64,000 nucleotides of DNA from Brumimicrobium sp. (GCA_023957385.1 JAMLGZ010000001.1:2528923-2592922); one strand, 5' to 3'; positions 10,086-19,907 are shown, counted from the first letter of the stretch. Translations and numbers: made by a program. Notes: generated by a model from the sequence alone, not told the origin.

Positions 10086-10093
10086 TATTTTTG
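10086..10093 (+). promoter_or_regulatory. -7 element before the small membrane protein
   Basis: TATTTTTG matches TAnnTTTG. No clear -33 TTG is seen. It ends 9 bases before the ATG at 10103, which predicts an almost leaderless mRNA. Confidence 0.45.
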
Positions 10094-10102
10094 CTTGAAA
10101 AT

Positions 10103-10264
10103 ATGGCAACAGATACCCTTATATACTCCTTTGCATTTGCGCTTATATTGGGCAGTCTAAATAGCTGGTACTGGTACACCAAAGGTTATCGCGGTGGCAA
10201 ACTTTTCTTTCTCGGTACAATTGCATTTTGGGGAATTATCATGCTTGTTATGAAGTTATTTTAG
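10103..10264 (+). CDS. small two-helix membrane protein, function unknown
   Basis: A 53-residue protein starting MATDTLIYSF, with two predicted transmembrane helices (about residues 6-22 and 34-51) separated by a short polar, basic loop WYWYTKGYRGGK. I do not recognise a named family. The start at 10103 is preferred over an upstream in-frame ATG at 10001, because that extension overlaps the start of divergent xseA and precedes the likely promoter at 10086. It lies alone between xseA and selU. Confidence 0.65.
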   Translation: MATDTLIYSFAFALILGSLNSWYWYTKGYRGGKLFFLGTIAFWGIIMLVMKLF

Positions 10265-10371
10265 TACCCAAAAGCAAGAAAGACATTCTAAAATTAGCAT
10301 CATTTCGTCTTCCAACAGTTACTTTATCTTAGTTTTTTCTTCATCTCCTTTCAATATTCTTCCTTTCTCCG

Positions 10372-10379
10372 TATTTTTG
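10372..10379 (+). promoter_or_regulatory. -7 element before selU-selD
   Basis: TATTTTTG followed by C, matching TAnnTTTG, 13 bases before the selU ATG. No good -33 TTG is evident at the right distance, so this is a moderate call. Confidence 0.5.
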
Positions 10380-10392
10380 CAAGCAATTAATT

Positions 10393-11412
10393 ATGGTAAA
10401 GGAACTCGATATTGAAGCATTTCTACAGTTGAATCAGGGCTATGTTCTGTTAGATACACGTACTCCGGCCGAATATGAAAAGGCTCATGTTCCCGGTGCT
10501 AAGAATTTACCTTTACTGGATAATGAGGAGCGTGCAATCATCGGGACCACCTATAAGCAAAAAGGTCGTGAAGAAGCTATCTTACAAGGATTCGAGCTTA
10601 CGGGAAGCAAATGGCGTAATTTCATTGAGAAAGCACTTGAATTAGCACCCGATAAAAAGATTGCGGTGTATTGCTGGCGAGGTGGAATGAGAAGTGGAAT
10701 CATGTCATGGATCCTAGATTTATACGGATTCAAAACAATTAAGATTACAGGAGGCTACAAAAGTTACCGCAATTGGGTTTTACAACAATTTGAAAAAGAA
10801 TATCCAATCATTGTGCTAGGCGGAATGACAGGTTCACACAAAACTGAAATTCTTACCGAATTAAAAAAGCAGGGCGAACAGACAATAGACTTGGAGGAAT
10901 TAGCACAACACTTAGGTTCTTCTTATGGAACATTGAATAAACTCGTACAACCTTCACAAGAACAATTTGAAAATTTGCTAGCGAAAGAACTTTTTCAACT
11001 TGATTTAAACAGACACATTTGGATGGAGGATGAAAGTCGAAATATCGGAAAACGCACACTTCCCGAACATATCTTTGAACAGATTAGAGCACATCAATTG
11101 ATTCTGCTTGATATTGAAAAAGAAAAACGCATTGATTTTCTAGTAGAGGAATATGGTTCTTTAGATAAAGAATTTCTTATCGAAGCCACCGAAAGAATTA
11201 GCAAACGCTTAGGGCCACAACATGCTAAAAATGCAATCGAAACTATTAGAAGTAACGATATGCGACAATTTATTGAGATTGTTCTAACCTATTATGATAA
11301 AACATACACCCGAGGATTATCCAAGAGAAATAGTGAAATGATAAAAAAAGTAACTATTTGCTTTGAAAATCCGCATCAATGCGCAGAAGAAATTCTCCTA
11401 AAAATAAAATAA
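10393..11412 (+). CDS. selU: tRNA 2-selenouridine synthase
   Basis: SelU (MnmH, YbbB), which replaces sulfur by selenium in the wobble 2-thiouridine of tRNAs for Lys, Glu and Gln, using selenophosphate. The N-terminal rhodanese domain (residues 1-130) has the active-site Cys94 in YCWRGGMRSG. A P-loop GGMTGSHKT (143-151) starts the C-terminal domain. Length (339) fits the family. selD, which supplies selenophosphate, starts 3 bases downstream, giving strong functional context. Confidence 0.95.
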   Translation: MVKELDIEAFLQLNQGYVLLDTRTPAEYEKAHVPGAKNLPLLDNEERAIIGTTYKQKGREEAILQGFELTGSKWRNFIEKALELAPDKKIAVYCWRGGMRSGIMSWILDLYGFKTIKITGGYKSYRNWVLQQFEKEYPIIVLGGMTGSHKTEILTELKKQGEQTIDLEELAQHLGSSYGTLNKLVQPSQEQFENLLAKELFQLDLNRHIWMEDESRNIGKRTLPEHIFEQIRAHQLILLDIEKEKRIDFLVEEYGSLDKEFLIEATERISKRLGPQHAKNAIETIRSNDMRQFIEIVLTYYDKTYTRGLSKRNSEMIKKVTICFENPHQCAEEILLKIK

Positions 11413-11415
11413 GAG

Positions 11416-12453
11416 ATGGAAAAAGAATCAGTACGATTAACTCAATATTCTCATGGGGCCGGATGTGGTTGTAAAATCAGCCCAGCTACTTTAGATACAA
11501 TCATTAAAAGCACAGCCACATTTAAGAAGAATAGTAAACTTCTAGTAGGAAATGACAACAAAGACGATGCGGCTGTTTATGATTTAGGAAATGGAACTGC
11601 TCTAATTTCTACGACTGACTTTTTTATGCCTATCGTAGATAATCCTTTTGATTTTGGAAGAATAGCTGCTGCTAACGCTATCAGTGACGTATATGCTATG
11701 GGAGGTAAACCTATTCTTTCAATAGCAATTCTTGGGTGGCCTATTAATAAAATTGCTCCTGAAGTTGCCCAAGAAGTAATCGAAGGTGCGAGAACTATTT
11801 GTGAAGAGGCAGGGATTACTATTGCTGGGGGACATAGTATTGATGCTCCTGAACCTATCTTTGGTTTAGCTGTAAATGGACTGGTAGAAATCACTCATCT
11901 CAAACAAAATTCTCAAGCTACTCCTAATTGTAAATTATATCTAACAAAACCTTTGGGTGTTGGATCTCTTTCTACCGCTCAAAAGAAAGGGCTTCTCAAA
12001 TCAGAAGATGCAGAAATTATGCTAAAAAGCATGACAACATTAAATAGCATTGGCGCTGTATTTAGTAAACTAAAAGGAGTGAAAACCATGACGGATGTTA
12101 CGGGATTTGGATTACTCGGACACCTTTCCGAAATATGTGAAGGAAGTAATATTTCTGCAACTATAGTGTATGATAACGTTCCAACTATTTCCTCCCTACA
12201 TTCATATTTAGACCAACAATGCATTCCAGGAGGAACTCAACGTAATTGGGACAGCTATGGTAGTAAAATAGGGGCTATTACGCAAAGGCAAAAAGAAGTA
12301 TTGGCGGATCCACAAACCAGTGGCGGCTTATTAGTAATTGTAGAAAATGAATACACTAAAGAATTTGAAGGAATAGCCTTAGAACACGGATATAATTTAA
12401 GTTCTATTGGTTTTACCACAGAAAAAAAAGATGTATTAATTGAAATTATCTAA
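11416..12453 (+). CDS. selD: selenide, water dikinase (selenophosphate synthase)
   Basis: SelD makes selenophosphate from selenide and ATP. The N-terminal motif HGAGCGCK puts catalytic Cys17 and Lys20 in the classical positions; in some organisms Cys17 is selenocysteine, here it is a plain Cys. AIRS-type ATP-binding and C-terminal domains follow, with DVTGFGLLGHLSE near residue 225 and DPQTSGGLL near 295. It lies between selU and an SDR gene with 3-base gaps, so the selenium is very probably used for tRNA modification. Confidence 0.97.
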   Translation: MEKESVRLTQYSHGAGCGCKISPATLDTIIKSTATFKKNSKLLVGNDNKDDAAVYDLGNGTALISTTDFFMPIVDNPFDFGRIAAANAISDVYAMGGKPILSIAILGWPINKIAPEVAQEVIEGARTICEEAGITIAGGHSIDAPEPIFGLAVNGLVEITHLKQNSQATPNCKLYLTKPLGVGSLSTAQKKGLLKSEDAEIMLKSMTTLNSIGAVFSKLKGVKTMTDVTGFGLLGHLSEICEGSNISATIVYDNVPTISSLHSYLDQQCIPGGTQRNWDSYGSKIGAITQRQKEVLADPQTSGGLLVIVENEYTKEFEGIALEHGYNLSSIGFTTEKKDVLIEII

Positions 12454-12456
12454 GTT

Positions 12457-13149
12457 ATGGAAAATAAAACAGTTATCGTAACCGGTGCACATGGTAATTT
12501 GGGAAGTGCGGTTGTACAAGAATTTTTGAAACAAGGTCAAAAAGTTGTTGGATTTGCTCGAGGAAATCACGAAGAAAGTGAAAATCCATTTTATCAAACT
12601 TTAGAAACAGATTTATTAAAAGAAGATGAATCTGCCAAGTCTGTAGCCATTGCAATCAATCGCGTTGGAGAGATTGACACAGCAGTGCTTACAGCTGGAG
12701 GATTTACTTTAGGAACCATTGCTTCTACAACTGCGCCTGACTTAGAAAAGTTATTTATGCTCAATTTCGAAACAGCCTACAATGTAGCAAAACCTATATT
12801 AAAACACATGTCTGAAAATGGAAAAGGTAAAATCTTCTTCATCGGCTCAGGTGTGGGTATGGATACTCGCAAAGGAAATGGAACAGTTGCATATAGTCTT
12901 TCTAAATCATTATTATTTCAATTGGCTAACATCATCAATGCAGATATAGACAAAACAGGAGTGCAGGCTCACGTCATTGTACCTGGCACCATAGATACAC
13001 CTCAAAACCGAGAATCTATGCCAAATGCCGATTTTAGTCAGTGGGAAAAACCAGAAGATATTGCACGTATTATCTATGACTATAGTCAAAAGACAAATAA
13101 TATAGATGAAACGATATTGCTTATAAAAGAAATATTAACAAAAAACTAG
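12457..13149 (+). CDS. short-chain dehydrogenase/reductase family protein
   Basis: A classical SDR of 230 residues. The NAD(P)-binding motif TGAHGNLG is at residues 9-16, the structural AG motif in LTAGGF near 80, catalytic Ser131 in IGSGVG and the YxxxK pair Tyr146/Lys150 in YSLSK. The substrate cannot be deduced. It starts 3 bases after selD and is probably the last gene of the selU operon. Its TAG stop shares the palindrome CTAG with the stop of the convergent transglycosylase gene, so the two genes overlap by 4 bases. Confidence 0.88.
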   Translation: MENKTVIVTGAHGNLGSAVVQEFLKQGQKVVGFARGNHEESENPFYQTLETDLLKEDESAKSVAIAINRVGEIDTAVLTAGGFTLGTIASTTAPDLEKLFMLNFETAYNVAKPILKHMSENGKGKIFFIGSGVGMDTRKGNGTVAYSLSKSLLFQLANIINADIDKTGVQAHVIVPGTIDTPQNRESMPNADFSQWEKPEDIARIIYDYSQKTNNIDETILLIKEILTKN

Positions 13150-14117
13150 CATCCCCAGAGGATTTCATCAAGAATTAGTGTCGCAGCTAAAGCTAATTGA
13201 GAATAATTTTGAGAAGCATTCCCAAATTTAGCTGCTTTGGTGGTCCACATCTGTTGAATCAGCTCCATTCCGCCATCTTCTGGTCCAATTTCACGAACAA
13301 CGGCTGCTACATTTGCAGCACCAGCATGATACACATGCAAAACAAAAAGTCTAAACCACAAATCTGTTTCTTTGTAGCAAATTCCTCTGTCATCCAAAAT
13401 CTTTTTTGCTTCTGGAATACAAATTCTCGCAATTAATCTACTTGATCCAATAGCTGATTTTGTAAAATCCTTACGATCATCCTGATATTTATTGACTGTC
13501 AGCCCCATATTACGCGCAACTCCAGGCATCAATTGAAAAGGTCCATACGCCCCCACCGATGATTTGGCAAGCTTTCCCGGACTCTCAATCATCAATATCG
13601 CTTGTGCATACCAAGGATCTACACCTTCATCATGAAATACTTTAGTTCCTTGACTAATATCCATTAGGATATTATCGTATGTATAGAAATTCTTTTTTCC
13701 GATAGTCATAAAAATACGCGTAGAAGCATCTAAATTTCTTGAATTTCTGATTGAATCTCGGTATTTATCCTTTTGGTCATCTGTCTTTTTATTCCATTCC
13801 TTAACTGCAAAATATGCTATGATTTCTCGAGTGTTTCCTATATTAATCACACATGAATCTTCAGATAATCTCATAATAGTTTTCCAAAATAATGGCTTGG
13901 CTAAGTCGTACCAACCCTCCTCAAATATCTGTCCATAATCCACATAAGATATAATCAAAGAATCATCTATCAGATGTTCTTTTAACAAACTGTTTTCATC
14001 CAATTCTACATGATCTTCATAAGTAGGCAAAGAAGGTGTAACACCAATATCTTTAGAATATAGGAATACGATAACACCTAAAAGGCAAAATAAGGTTATG
14101 ACTATCTTTTTCAGCAT
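13146..14117 (-). CDS. lytic transglycosylase, SLT domain protein
   Basis: A 323-residue membrane-anchored or exported peptidoglycan lytic transglycosylase. Residues 5-20 form a hydrophobic segment without a lipobox. The SLT fold begins near residue 165: catalytic Glu178 lies in AILMIESPGKLAKSSVGAYG, followed by PFQLMPGVARNMGL, the usual substrate-binding segment. Residues 60-160 show no recognised domain. It ends in a 4-base convergent overlap with the SDR gene. The gap to thiL (140 bases) suggests its own transcription unit. Confidence 0.85.
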   Translation of the reverse strand: MLKKIVITLFCLLGVIVFLYSKDIGVTPSLPTYEDHVELDENSLLKEHLIDDSLIISYVDYGQIFEEGWYDLAKPLFWKTIMRLSEDSCVINIGNTREIIAYFAVKEWNKKTDDQKDKYRDSIRNSRNLDASTRIFMTIGKKNFYTYDNILMDISQGTKVFHDEGVDPWYAQAILMIESPGKLAKSSVGAYGPFQLMPGVARNMGLTVNKYQDDRKDFTKSAIGSSRLIARICIPEAKKILDDRGICYKETDLWFRLFVLHVYHAGAANVAAVVREIGPEDGGMELIQQMWTTKAAKFGNASQNYSQLALAATLILDEILWGC

Positions 14118-14257
14118 AATTTCACAATGGATTCAGTAAATAAAACGATTATTATTGAATTACGTTACTTAAAATACAAGAAATTTGCCAAAAGGAAATT
14201 GTTGATAAGGAAAAGAAAAGCGATAATTTAATGCAAAATATATTACTCTTATCGCAT

Positions 14258-15295
14258 TTATTTAAAATGATCCCACCCTTGCGCTTTTAATTCAAAAGCA
14301 GCATTTTGCTTATCTATAAGATAAAGACCTTCATCTTTGTTTGTGAAATGACCTATGACCGTCATGTGAGGATTTCCTTTAATTTTATCAAAATCTTCTT
14401 GTTTGATGGAGAACAATAGTTCGTAATCTTCTCCGCCATTCAACGCACAAGTAGTTGGTGAAATATTAAAATCAATTGCCGTAGTAGAAACCGTTGAATC
14501 AATTGGCAATTTCTCATCGTATATTCTCACGCCAACACTAGACTGTCTGCTTAAGTGAAATAATTCCGATGCCAAGCCATCCGAAATATCCATCATAGCA
14601 GTTGGTTTCACTCCTAACTCTTTCAGGTATTGGATAATATCTCTTCTAGCCTCTGGTTTTAATTGTCTTTCTAACACATAATCAAAGCCATCTAAGTCAG
14701 GTTGAATTTCTGGGTTACTTTTCCAAACCTCTTTTTCTCTTTCTAATACTTGCAATCCCATATAGGCACCGCCTAAATCTCCTGAAACTACAATAAGATC
14801 ATTTGGTTTCCCACCATTTCTATATACTACATCATCTTTTTTTGCAACACCTATAGCAGTTATTGATAAAATCAAACCAGATTGAGAAGACGTGGTATCT
14901 CCTCCCACTAAATCCACATCGTAAGTCTTACATGCAGCATAAATCCCTTCATAAATCTCTTCTACTGCTTCTTTAGGGAAGCGACTTGATATTCCAATAG
15001 AAACAGTAATTTGCTCTGCTTCTCCATTCATAGCGTAGATATCTGAAAGATTTACTACTACAGCTTTATAACCAAGGTGTTTTAAAGGAGTGTACATCAA
15101 ATTAAAATGTATGCCTTCTACTAACATATCTGTTGCCACAAGAGTTACTGTTTTTTCATCTCGTTCAAGCACAGCAGCATCATCCCCTACTCCATACAAG
15201 GTTGAAGATCGTTGTTTCACAAAGTCTTTAGTTAATTCGTGAATCAATCCAAACTCTCCAATACTATCTATAGAAGTTCTTTTTTCGTCGCTCAT
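14258..15295 (-). CDS. thiL: thiamine-monophosphate kinase
   Basis: ThiL phosphorylates thiamine monophosphate to the active diphosphate cofactor. The 345-residue protein has the AIRS/ThiL pattern: GVGDDAAVL near residue 40, DMLVEGIHF near 57, KAVVVNLSDIYAMNG near 78, VDLVGGDTT near 125, DISDGLASE near 220 and NGGEDYELLFS near 290. It is the third gene of a minus-strand group, 4 bases after the deacetylase gene; no other thiamine gene is nearby. Confidence 0.96.
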   Translation of the reverse strand: MSDEKRTSIDSIGEFGLIHELTKDFVKQRSSTLYGVGDDAAVLERDEKTVTLVATDMLVEGIHFNLMYTPLKHLGYKAVVVNLSDIYAMNGEAEQITVSIGISSRFPKEAVEEIYEGIYAACKTYDVDLVGGDTTSSQSGLILSITAIGVAKKDDVVYRNGGKPNDLIVVSGDLGGAYMGLQVLEREKEVWKSNPEIQPDLDGFDYVLERQLKPEARRDIIQYLKELGVKPTAMMDISDGLASELFHLSRQSSVGVRIYDEKLPIDSTVSTTAIDFNISPTTCALNGGEDYELLFSIKQEDFDKIKGNPHMTVIGHFTNKDEGLYLIDKQNAAFELKAQGWDHFK

Positions 15296-15299
15296 ACTT

Positions 15300-15917
15300 T
15301 TAAATTTTATCTATCGTATCAAATGTAAGCCCTTTCTTTTGAATAATATGAATGAAAGTCGGGATAATTTCTTTCATACGTTCAACTGTTTTATCATTCT
15401 CATGGAAGACAATAATATCGCAACTCTTAACATATTTCTTCACATTCAGTAGGATAGTTTCATTTGTAAGAGTCTGATCAAAATCGTAAGCCATCCAACT
15501 CCACATAATAAGTTTTCCTCTTTCCAAAACGTATTGTGCTTGTTTTGATTTAAGCGAACCATAAGGAGGACGAAAATATGCGTCTGGAGCCAATGCAGCA
15601 GAGCGATCAAAATTATTTTTAAACTCCTCCCATGACAATTTACTCCCTGCAACATGTTCATATCCATGATGTCCAACTATATGCCCTTCTTCCTTAGCCC
15701 GTAAAACCAATTCAGGGTATTTTTCCGTATTCATACCACTCCAAAAGAAATTGACTCTTATCTTTTGCTCTTTTAAGAAATCCAACAACCACGGAGTAAT
15801 CTCTGGATGTGGCCCATCATCAAATGTGAGATATACTTTACCCTCAGCCCCATACCAAATGCGGCGTGGATAAAACCACGCCACATATTTAGGTATTCGA
15901 TAAATCTTTTGATTCAT
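15300..15917 (-). CDS. polysaccharide deacetylase family protein (CE4/NodB)
   Basis: A 205-residue NodB-homology enzyme that probably removes acetyl groups from an amino-sugar polymer such as peptidoglycan. Motif 1 is TFDDGPHP (Asp33, Asp34); motif 2 is HHGYEH, so the metal triad would be Asp34, His84 and His88; motif 3 is RPPYG (116-120). There is no signal peptide or membrane segment, which is unusual for a wall enzyme and may mean export by another route or a cytoplasmic substrate. It sits between the DUF2723 gene (3-base gap) and thiL (4-base gap). Confidence 0.88.
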   Translation of the reverse strand: MNQKIYRIPKYVAWFYPRRIWYGAEGKVYLTFDDGPHPEITPWLLDFLKEQKIRVNFFWSGMNTEKYPELVLRAKEEGHIVGHHGYEHVAGSKLSWEEFKNNFDRSAALAPDAYFRPPYGSLKSKQAQYVLERGKLIMWSWMAYDFDQTLTNETILLNVKKYVKSCDIIVFHENDKTVERMKEIIPTFIHIIQKKGLTFDTIDKI

Positions 15918-15920
15918 TTA

Positions 15921-18900
15921 TTATTCTCCCTCTCCAAATCCGTTTTCTTCCAATAAAGCATTATATGTTTCAGCAAACTCAATAGCTTCTTTTTCCATAG
16001 AACGGGTTCTTACTTTTCCTCGAACAGATTCGTTGATTTGTCTTGATTTCAAGTCGTTCATAACACCTTTTACTACTTCGTTGGTTAACTTATTCTCCAA
16101 CTCTTGTCCATATTGCGCTGCACCACTCTTTGGAGATGAAACAAATACTTGCGCATACGTACGTAAGAAATTCATTGAAAGAGAAATGAAATCTTTTTTA
16201 TTGTTATATGCAATCATTGCATCACTATGAGAGAAATAGTTCATCATCGACTCCAATTGTTTCATATATTCAATAGCTAATTGGTCAGCTTTATCAGTCT
16301 TTCCAATCTCATAGATTAAGCGAATATATTCAGGCAAAATACCGTCTGTATAGATGCTCTCTCCATTAGACAATTGATGTCCAATAGCACGTGGTTCACC
16401 CATATCAAACACCTTTGCAATAGGCAGTTGTTCTAACCCGAATGTTAAAATCGTATCAATCTTACCCACTAAGAAATCAATATCTTTTTGAGCAGTTGCT
16501 GTAGAATCCAACATCAAACGCTGTTTAGCAATTTGTAGATCATTATAATATTTAGATGCTAAATCAAGGAAATTATTTCTGTATTGGTCTGTATGACGGC
16601 GAACATAATAATCAACTAATACTTTATCTCCGTTTAGATTTCCGTAATCAAATTTCTTCACAATATTTGAATACATCTCATCGCGAGCAAATTTATCAGC
16701 AGCATCACTCTTCAATGGAGTTAAACCATGAATCTGTCCTAAATTTTTCAATGCTCCTATAGCATATAATGATTTAGCTACATCAGAACCTCCAGGGCTT
16801 GAGAAATAAATTCCTCGTGTCCATTCAAAGTTGGCAAGGATATCTAACATAACCATTTCTTCTCTACTTAATCCACGAATATCAGAACGGAATAGGCCTC
16901 CTTTTCTAAAATTGAAACGGATTTCGTCCACTGTTTTATCTTTCAACTCTTTAGGTATAATTCCAGCTTTAACAGCATTATCAGCATTTACCTTCAAAAT
17001 AAATCCAGAAGATGGGAAGAAACGTAGCTTTCTACCTGGTTGCTCTAACATATTTTTGTCATCTCGTACAAATTCCATGATATATTCCACAGGAAGGAAA
17101 TCCCATGAAGCAGTCCAAGACTCTGCAGCGCTCTGCAATTGAGTTGCCATATCTCCACTTGGAGTTACCGCTTTACTATTAATATCCGTTAACACTTTAC
17201 GAATAAACGTATTTGTTCTATCATACTCCTTTATTCCAGGATTTTCTACATCTTGAACCAATTCTTCAAACATTTTATTTAAATCCTCCTGTGCTTTAGG
17301 AGTATTTCCTTTAGAAGTTTGGATAGTAGCAGCTAAACCTCTTCTAATATTTGTCAAAGCTTCTCTGAATTGTTTTGGATTACTCTCTATTTTCTTTTCA
17401 ATTATCTCTTTAGCTTTCTCAGGAGACAACATGTTTTTATAAATCTCATAGTCCACAAACAAGACGTAGTCAGTATTTCCTGCTCCCATTAAAATTTGGT
17501 CTTCTCTAAATTTAATTGGAAGTGGATCAGATTCATACGCTCTCATTTTCATTTGTTCAGTGTACCAATCTGTTTGCATCAACGAAAGGTTTGCAACGCG
17601 TACGTCTGTACGAATTCCTTCCACCTCTTGTAGATACCAAAGTGGGAAAGTATCATTATCTCCATTAGTATATAAAATAGCATTCGGAGAACAACCTACT
17701 AAGTAATTATATGCTAATGCACGAGCAGGAGTTCTATTACTTCTATCGTGTCCCTCCCAATTTTGCATTCCCATTAAAATAGGTGCAATAATAGCCATAA
17801 CAACAGCTAATGAAGCAGCACCGCTTGTAGGTAAATTAATTTTTCGAAGAGCAGTCATGAGTACCATAGCACCACCTCCAATTCCACCCATAATCAAGAT
17901 GGACATTGTAGCAGGTAATCCACGAGGAGCGCTCAGATCAGCTATAAAGCACAGCAATAATAAGGCTCCAAAGCTAATTCCTAATTTCTTATATTCTTCT
18001 TTACCAAAAGAACTAAAAGCTTCATATAATCCATATACGCCAAGGCCTATCCATATAGCAAATGCGTAAAATGAAGCTGCATAAGCATAATCACGTTCTC
18101 TCGGTTCAAATGGTTTTTGATTTAAATAAATAACAATCGCCAAACCAGTTAACAAGAATAACATTCCAACAACAAGTGCGTCTTTAGGTGCTTTCAAGAA
18201 ATGAAAGAACATTCCAATAAGTCCTAAAATAAGAGGTAGATAATAAAACTTGTAATGACTTGAGTTTTGAGAAGTATAAAACGGTGCATTTTCTCCCTGA
18301 TCTCCTAAACGAGCATTATCTACAATACTATATCCTGAAATCCAGTTCCCTCTCATCTCATCTCCATGACCTTGAATATCATTCTGTCTTCCGGCAAAAT
18401 TCCACATAAAATAACGCCAATACATCCATCCAATTTGATAATTAATTAGGTAGGAAATATTCTCTCCAAACGTTGGAATAGGTCTTCCATCTGCTCCAGT
18501 TTCAGCCGCAGGAACCTTCCTATTTGGATCGTATCCAGACCAATTTTTATATCCTTCTATTTTAGTTGGATCAGATTGATCGAACATTCTAGGGAAAATT
18601 GTATTTTGTAAATATGTCGGCATTTGATTCAAACGAATATTTTCATTTGTTACAAAATATTTCTCATCTAAATTGTAATTAGCACCACTATTTTGAATGT
18701 ACTCTTCGGCAGACTTTTTGTCCTTAAAAGAAGTGATTGCAGAACCTGATTTTGTCTGCACTACCCATCTTCTATCATACGTAGGAGAACGATCTTCATA
18801 TTGATTCTGGGGTGCTAATTTAGAGTTGAAATAAGGTCCATACATCAATGGCCAAGTACCATATTGTTCACGTTTTAGATACGCATGTAGAGTTACTAGA

Positions 18901-19907
18901 TTTTCTGGATTATTCTCATCCAATGGCGTATTCGCATTTGAACGAATAACAATAGTTGCAAAAGAACCATAACCAATCAAGAAAACAATCAAACTTAAGA
19001 CGATGGTATTCCCTAAAACATATCCTTTCTTTTTAGTGTAAAATAAACCGCCAACCAAGATTCCAATTAACAAAATAAAGAAAAAGATAGCGCCTGAGTT
19101 AAAAGGCAATCCAAAACTATCTACAAAAATAATTTCCATTTTTGAGGCAATGGCAATGGTACCGGGAATGATACCATTTTGTATAAATCCAAGAACTAAA
19201 ACTCCAACTATTCCTGTAATGAGAAATAATTTAATTTCACTTTTTGTATCTGTATGTAATTGATAGGCTACAATATAGGCAATAGCAGGAATAACCAAGA
19301 TACCTAATAAGTGAACCCCAATAGCTAGACCCAACAAGAACATAATCAACACCATCCAGCGCAATGGATGTGCGTCCATAGTTAATTCTCCTCTGCGGAT
19401 TAAAGTCATTTCTTCATCCCATTTTAGTGCCGCCCAAAATACAACAGCAGTAAATAAGGATGCCATAGCATACACCTCTCCTTCAACTGCTGAGAACCAA
19501 AATGATTCGGTAAATGTATATACCATAGATCCTACAAAAGCAGACCCTAAAATTGCAATTTTCTGTCCTGATGACATGATGTTATCTCCTTTCTCAGCAA
19601 CCTTTTTACCAAGTAAGGTAATGGTCCAGAACAAGAACACTATAGTTAATGAACTACTGAGTGCCGACATGATATTGACCCAGTGAGCAACCTCAGCCGG
19701 ACTACCAGCAAATAGAGCGAACACTCTTCCAATTAACATAAAGAAAGGCGCTCCTGGTGGGTGCCCTACCTCCAATTTATAGATAGAAGTGATAAACTCA
19801 CCGCAATCCCACAAAGAAGCAGTTTCTTCTGCAGTAGCTATAAAAACATAGGATGCAATAAGAAAAGTAAGCCATCCCAGTATAATGTTTATTTTTTTGT
19901 AGTTCAT
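15921..19907 (-). CDS. large membrane protein with DUF2723 domain (PMT-like, GT117-type)
   Basis: A 1328-residue polytopic membrane protein. The conserved N-terminal DUF2723 region has the acidic start CGEFITSIYKLEVGHPPGAPFFMLIGR followed by many transmembrane helices to about residue 700; the C-terminal half is soluble and helix-rich. DUF2723 is related to protein O-mannosyltransferases and is almost universal in Bacteroidota, so a role in transferring sugar from a lipid carrier to exported proteins is likely but inferred. ATG 19907 is chosen because it begins a clean first membrane helix; an in-frame ATG at 20009 would add 34 unrelated basic residues. First gene of the operon with the deacetylase and thiL. 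Confidence 0.85.
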   Translation of the reverse strand: MNYKKINIILGWLTFLIASYVFIATAEETASLWDCGEFITSIYKLEVGHPPGAPFFMLIGRVFALFAGSPAEVAHWVNIMSALSSSLTIVFLFWTITLLGKKVAEKGDNIMSSGQKIAILGSAFVGSMVYTFTESFWFSAVEGEVYAMASLFTAVVFWAALKWDEEMTLIRRGELTMDAHPLRWMVLIMFLLGLAIGVHLLGILVIPAIAYIVAYQLHTDTKSEIKLFLITGIVGVLVLGFIQNGIIPGTIAIASKMEIIFVDSFGLPFNSGAIFFFILLIGILVGGLFYTKKKGYVLGNTIVLSLIVFLIGYGSFATIVIRSNANTPLDENNPENLVTLHAYLKREQYGTWPLMYGPYFNSKLAPQNQYEDRSPTYDRRWVVQTKSGSAITSFKDKKSAEEYIQNSGANYNLDEKYFVTNENIRLNQMPTYLQNTIFPRMFDQSDPTKIEGYKNWSGYDPNRKVPAAETGADGRPIPTFGENISYLINYQIGWMYWRYFMWNFAGRQNDIQGHGDEMRGNWISGYSIVDNARLGDQGENAPFYTSQNSSHYKFYYLPLILGLIGMFFHFLKAPKDALVVGMLFLLTGLAIVIYLNQKPFEPRERDYAYAASFYAFAIWIGLGVYGLYEAFSSFGKEEYKKLGISFGALLLLCFIADLSAPRGLPATMSILIMGGIGGGAMVLMTALRKINLPTSGAASLAVVMAIIAPILMGMQNWEGHDRSNRTPARALAYNYLVGCSPNAILYTNGDNDTFPLWYLQEVEGIRTDVRVANLSLMQTDWYTEQMKMRAYESDPLPIKFREDQILMGAGNTDYVLFVDYEIYKNMLSPEKAKEIIEKKIESNPKQFREALTNIRRGLAATIQTSKGNTPKAQEDLNKMFEELVQDVENPGIKEYDRTNTFIRKVLTDINSKAVTPSGDMATQLQSAAESWTASWDFLPVEYIMEFVRDDKNMLEQPGRKLRFFPSSGFILKVNADNAVKAGIIPKELKDKTVDEIRFNFRKGGLFRSDIRGLSREEMVMLDILANFEWTRGIYFSSPGGSDVAKSLYAIGALKNLGQIHGLTPLKSDAADKFARDEMYSNIVKKFDYGNLNGDKVLVDYYVRRHTDQYRNNFLDLASKYYNDLQIAKQRLMLDSTATAQKDIDFLVGKIDTILTFGLEQLPIAKVFDMGEPRAIGHQLSNGESIYTDGILPEYIRLIYEIGKTDKADQLAIEYMKQLESMMNYFSHSDAMIAYNNKKDFISLSMNFLRTYAQVFVSSPKSGAAQYGQELENKLTNEVVKGVMNDLKSRQINESVRGKVRTRSMEKEAIEFAETYNALLEENGFGEGE

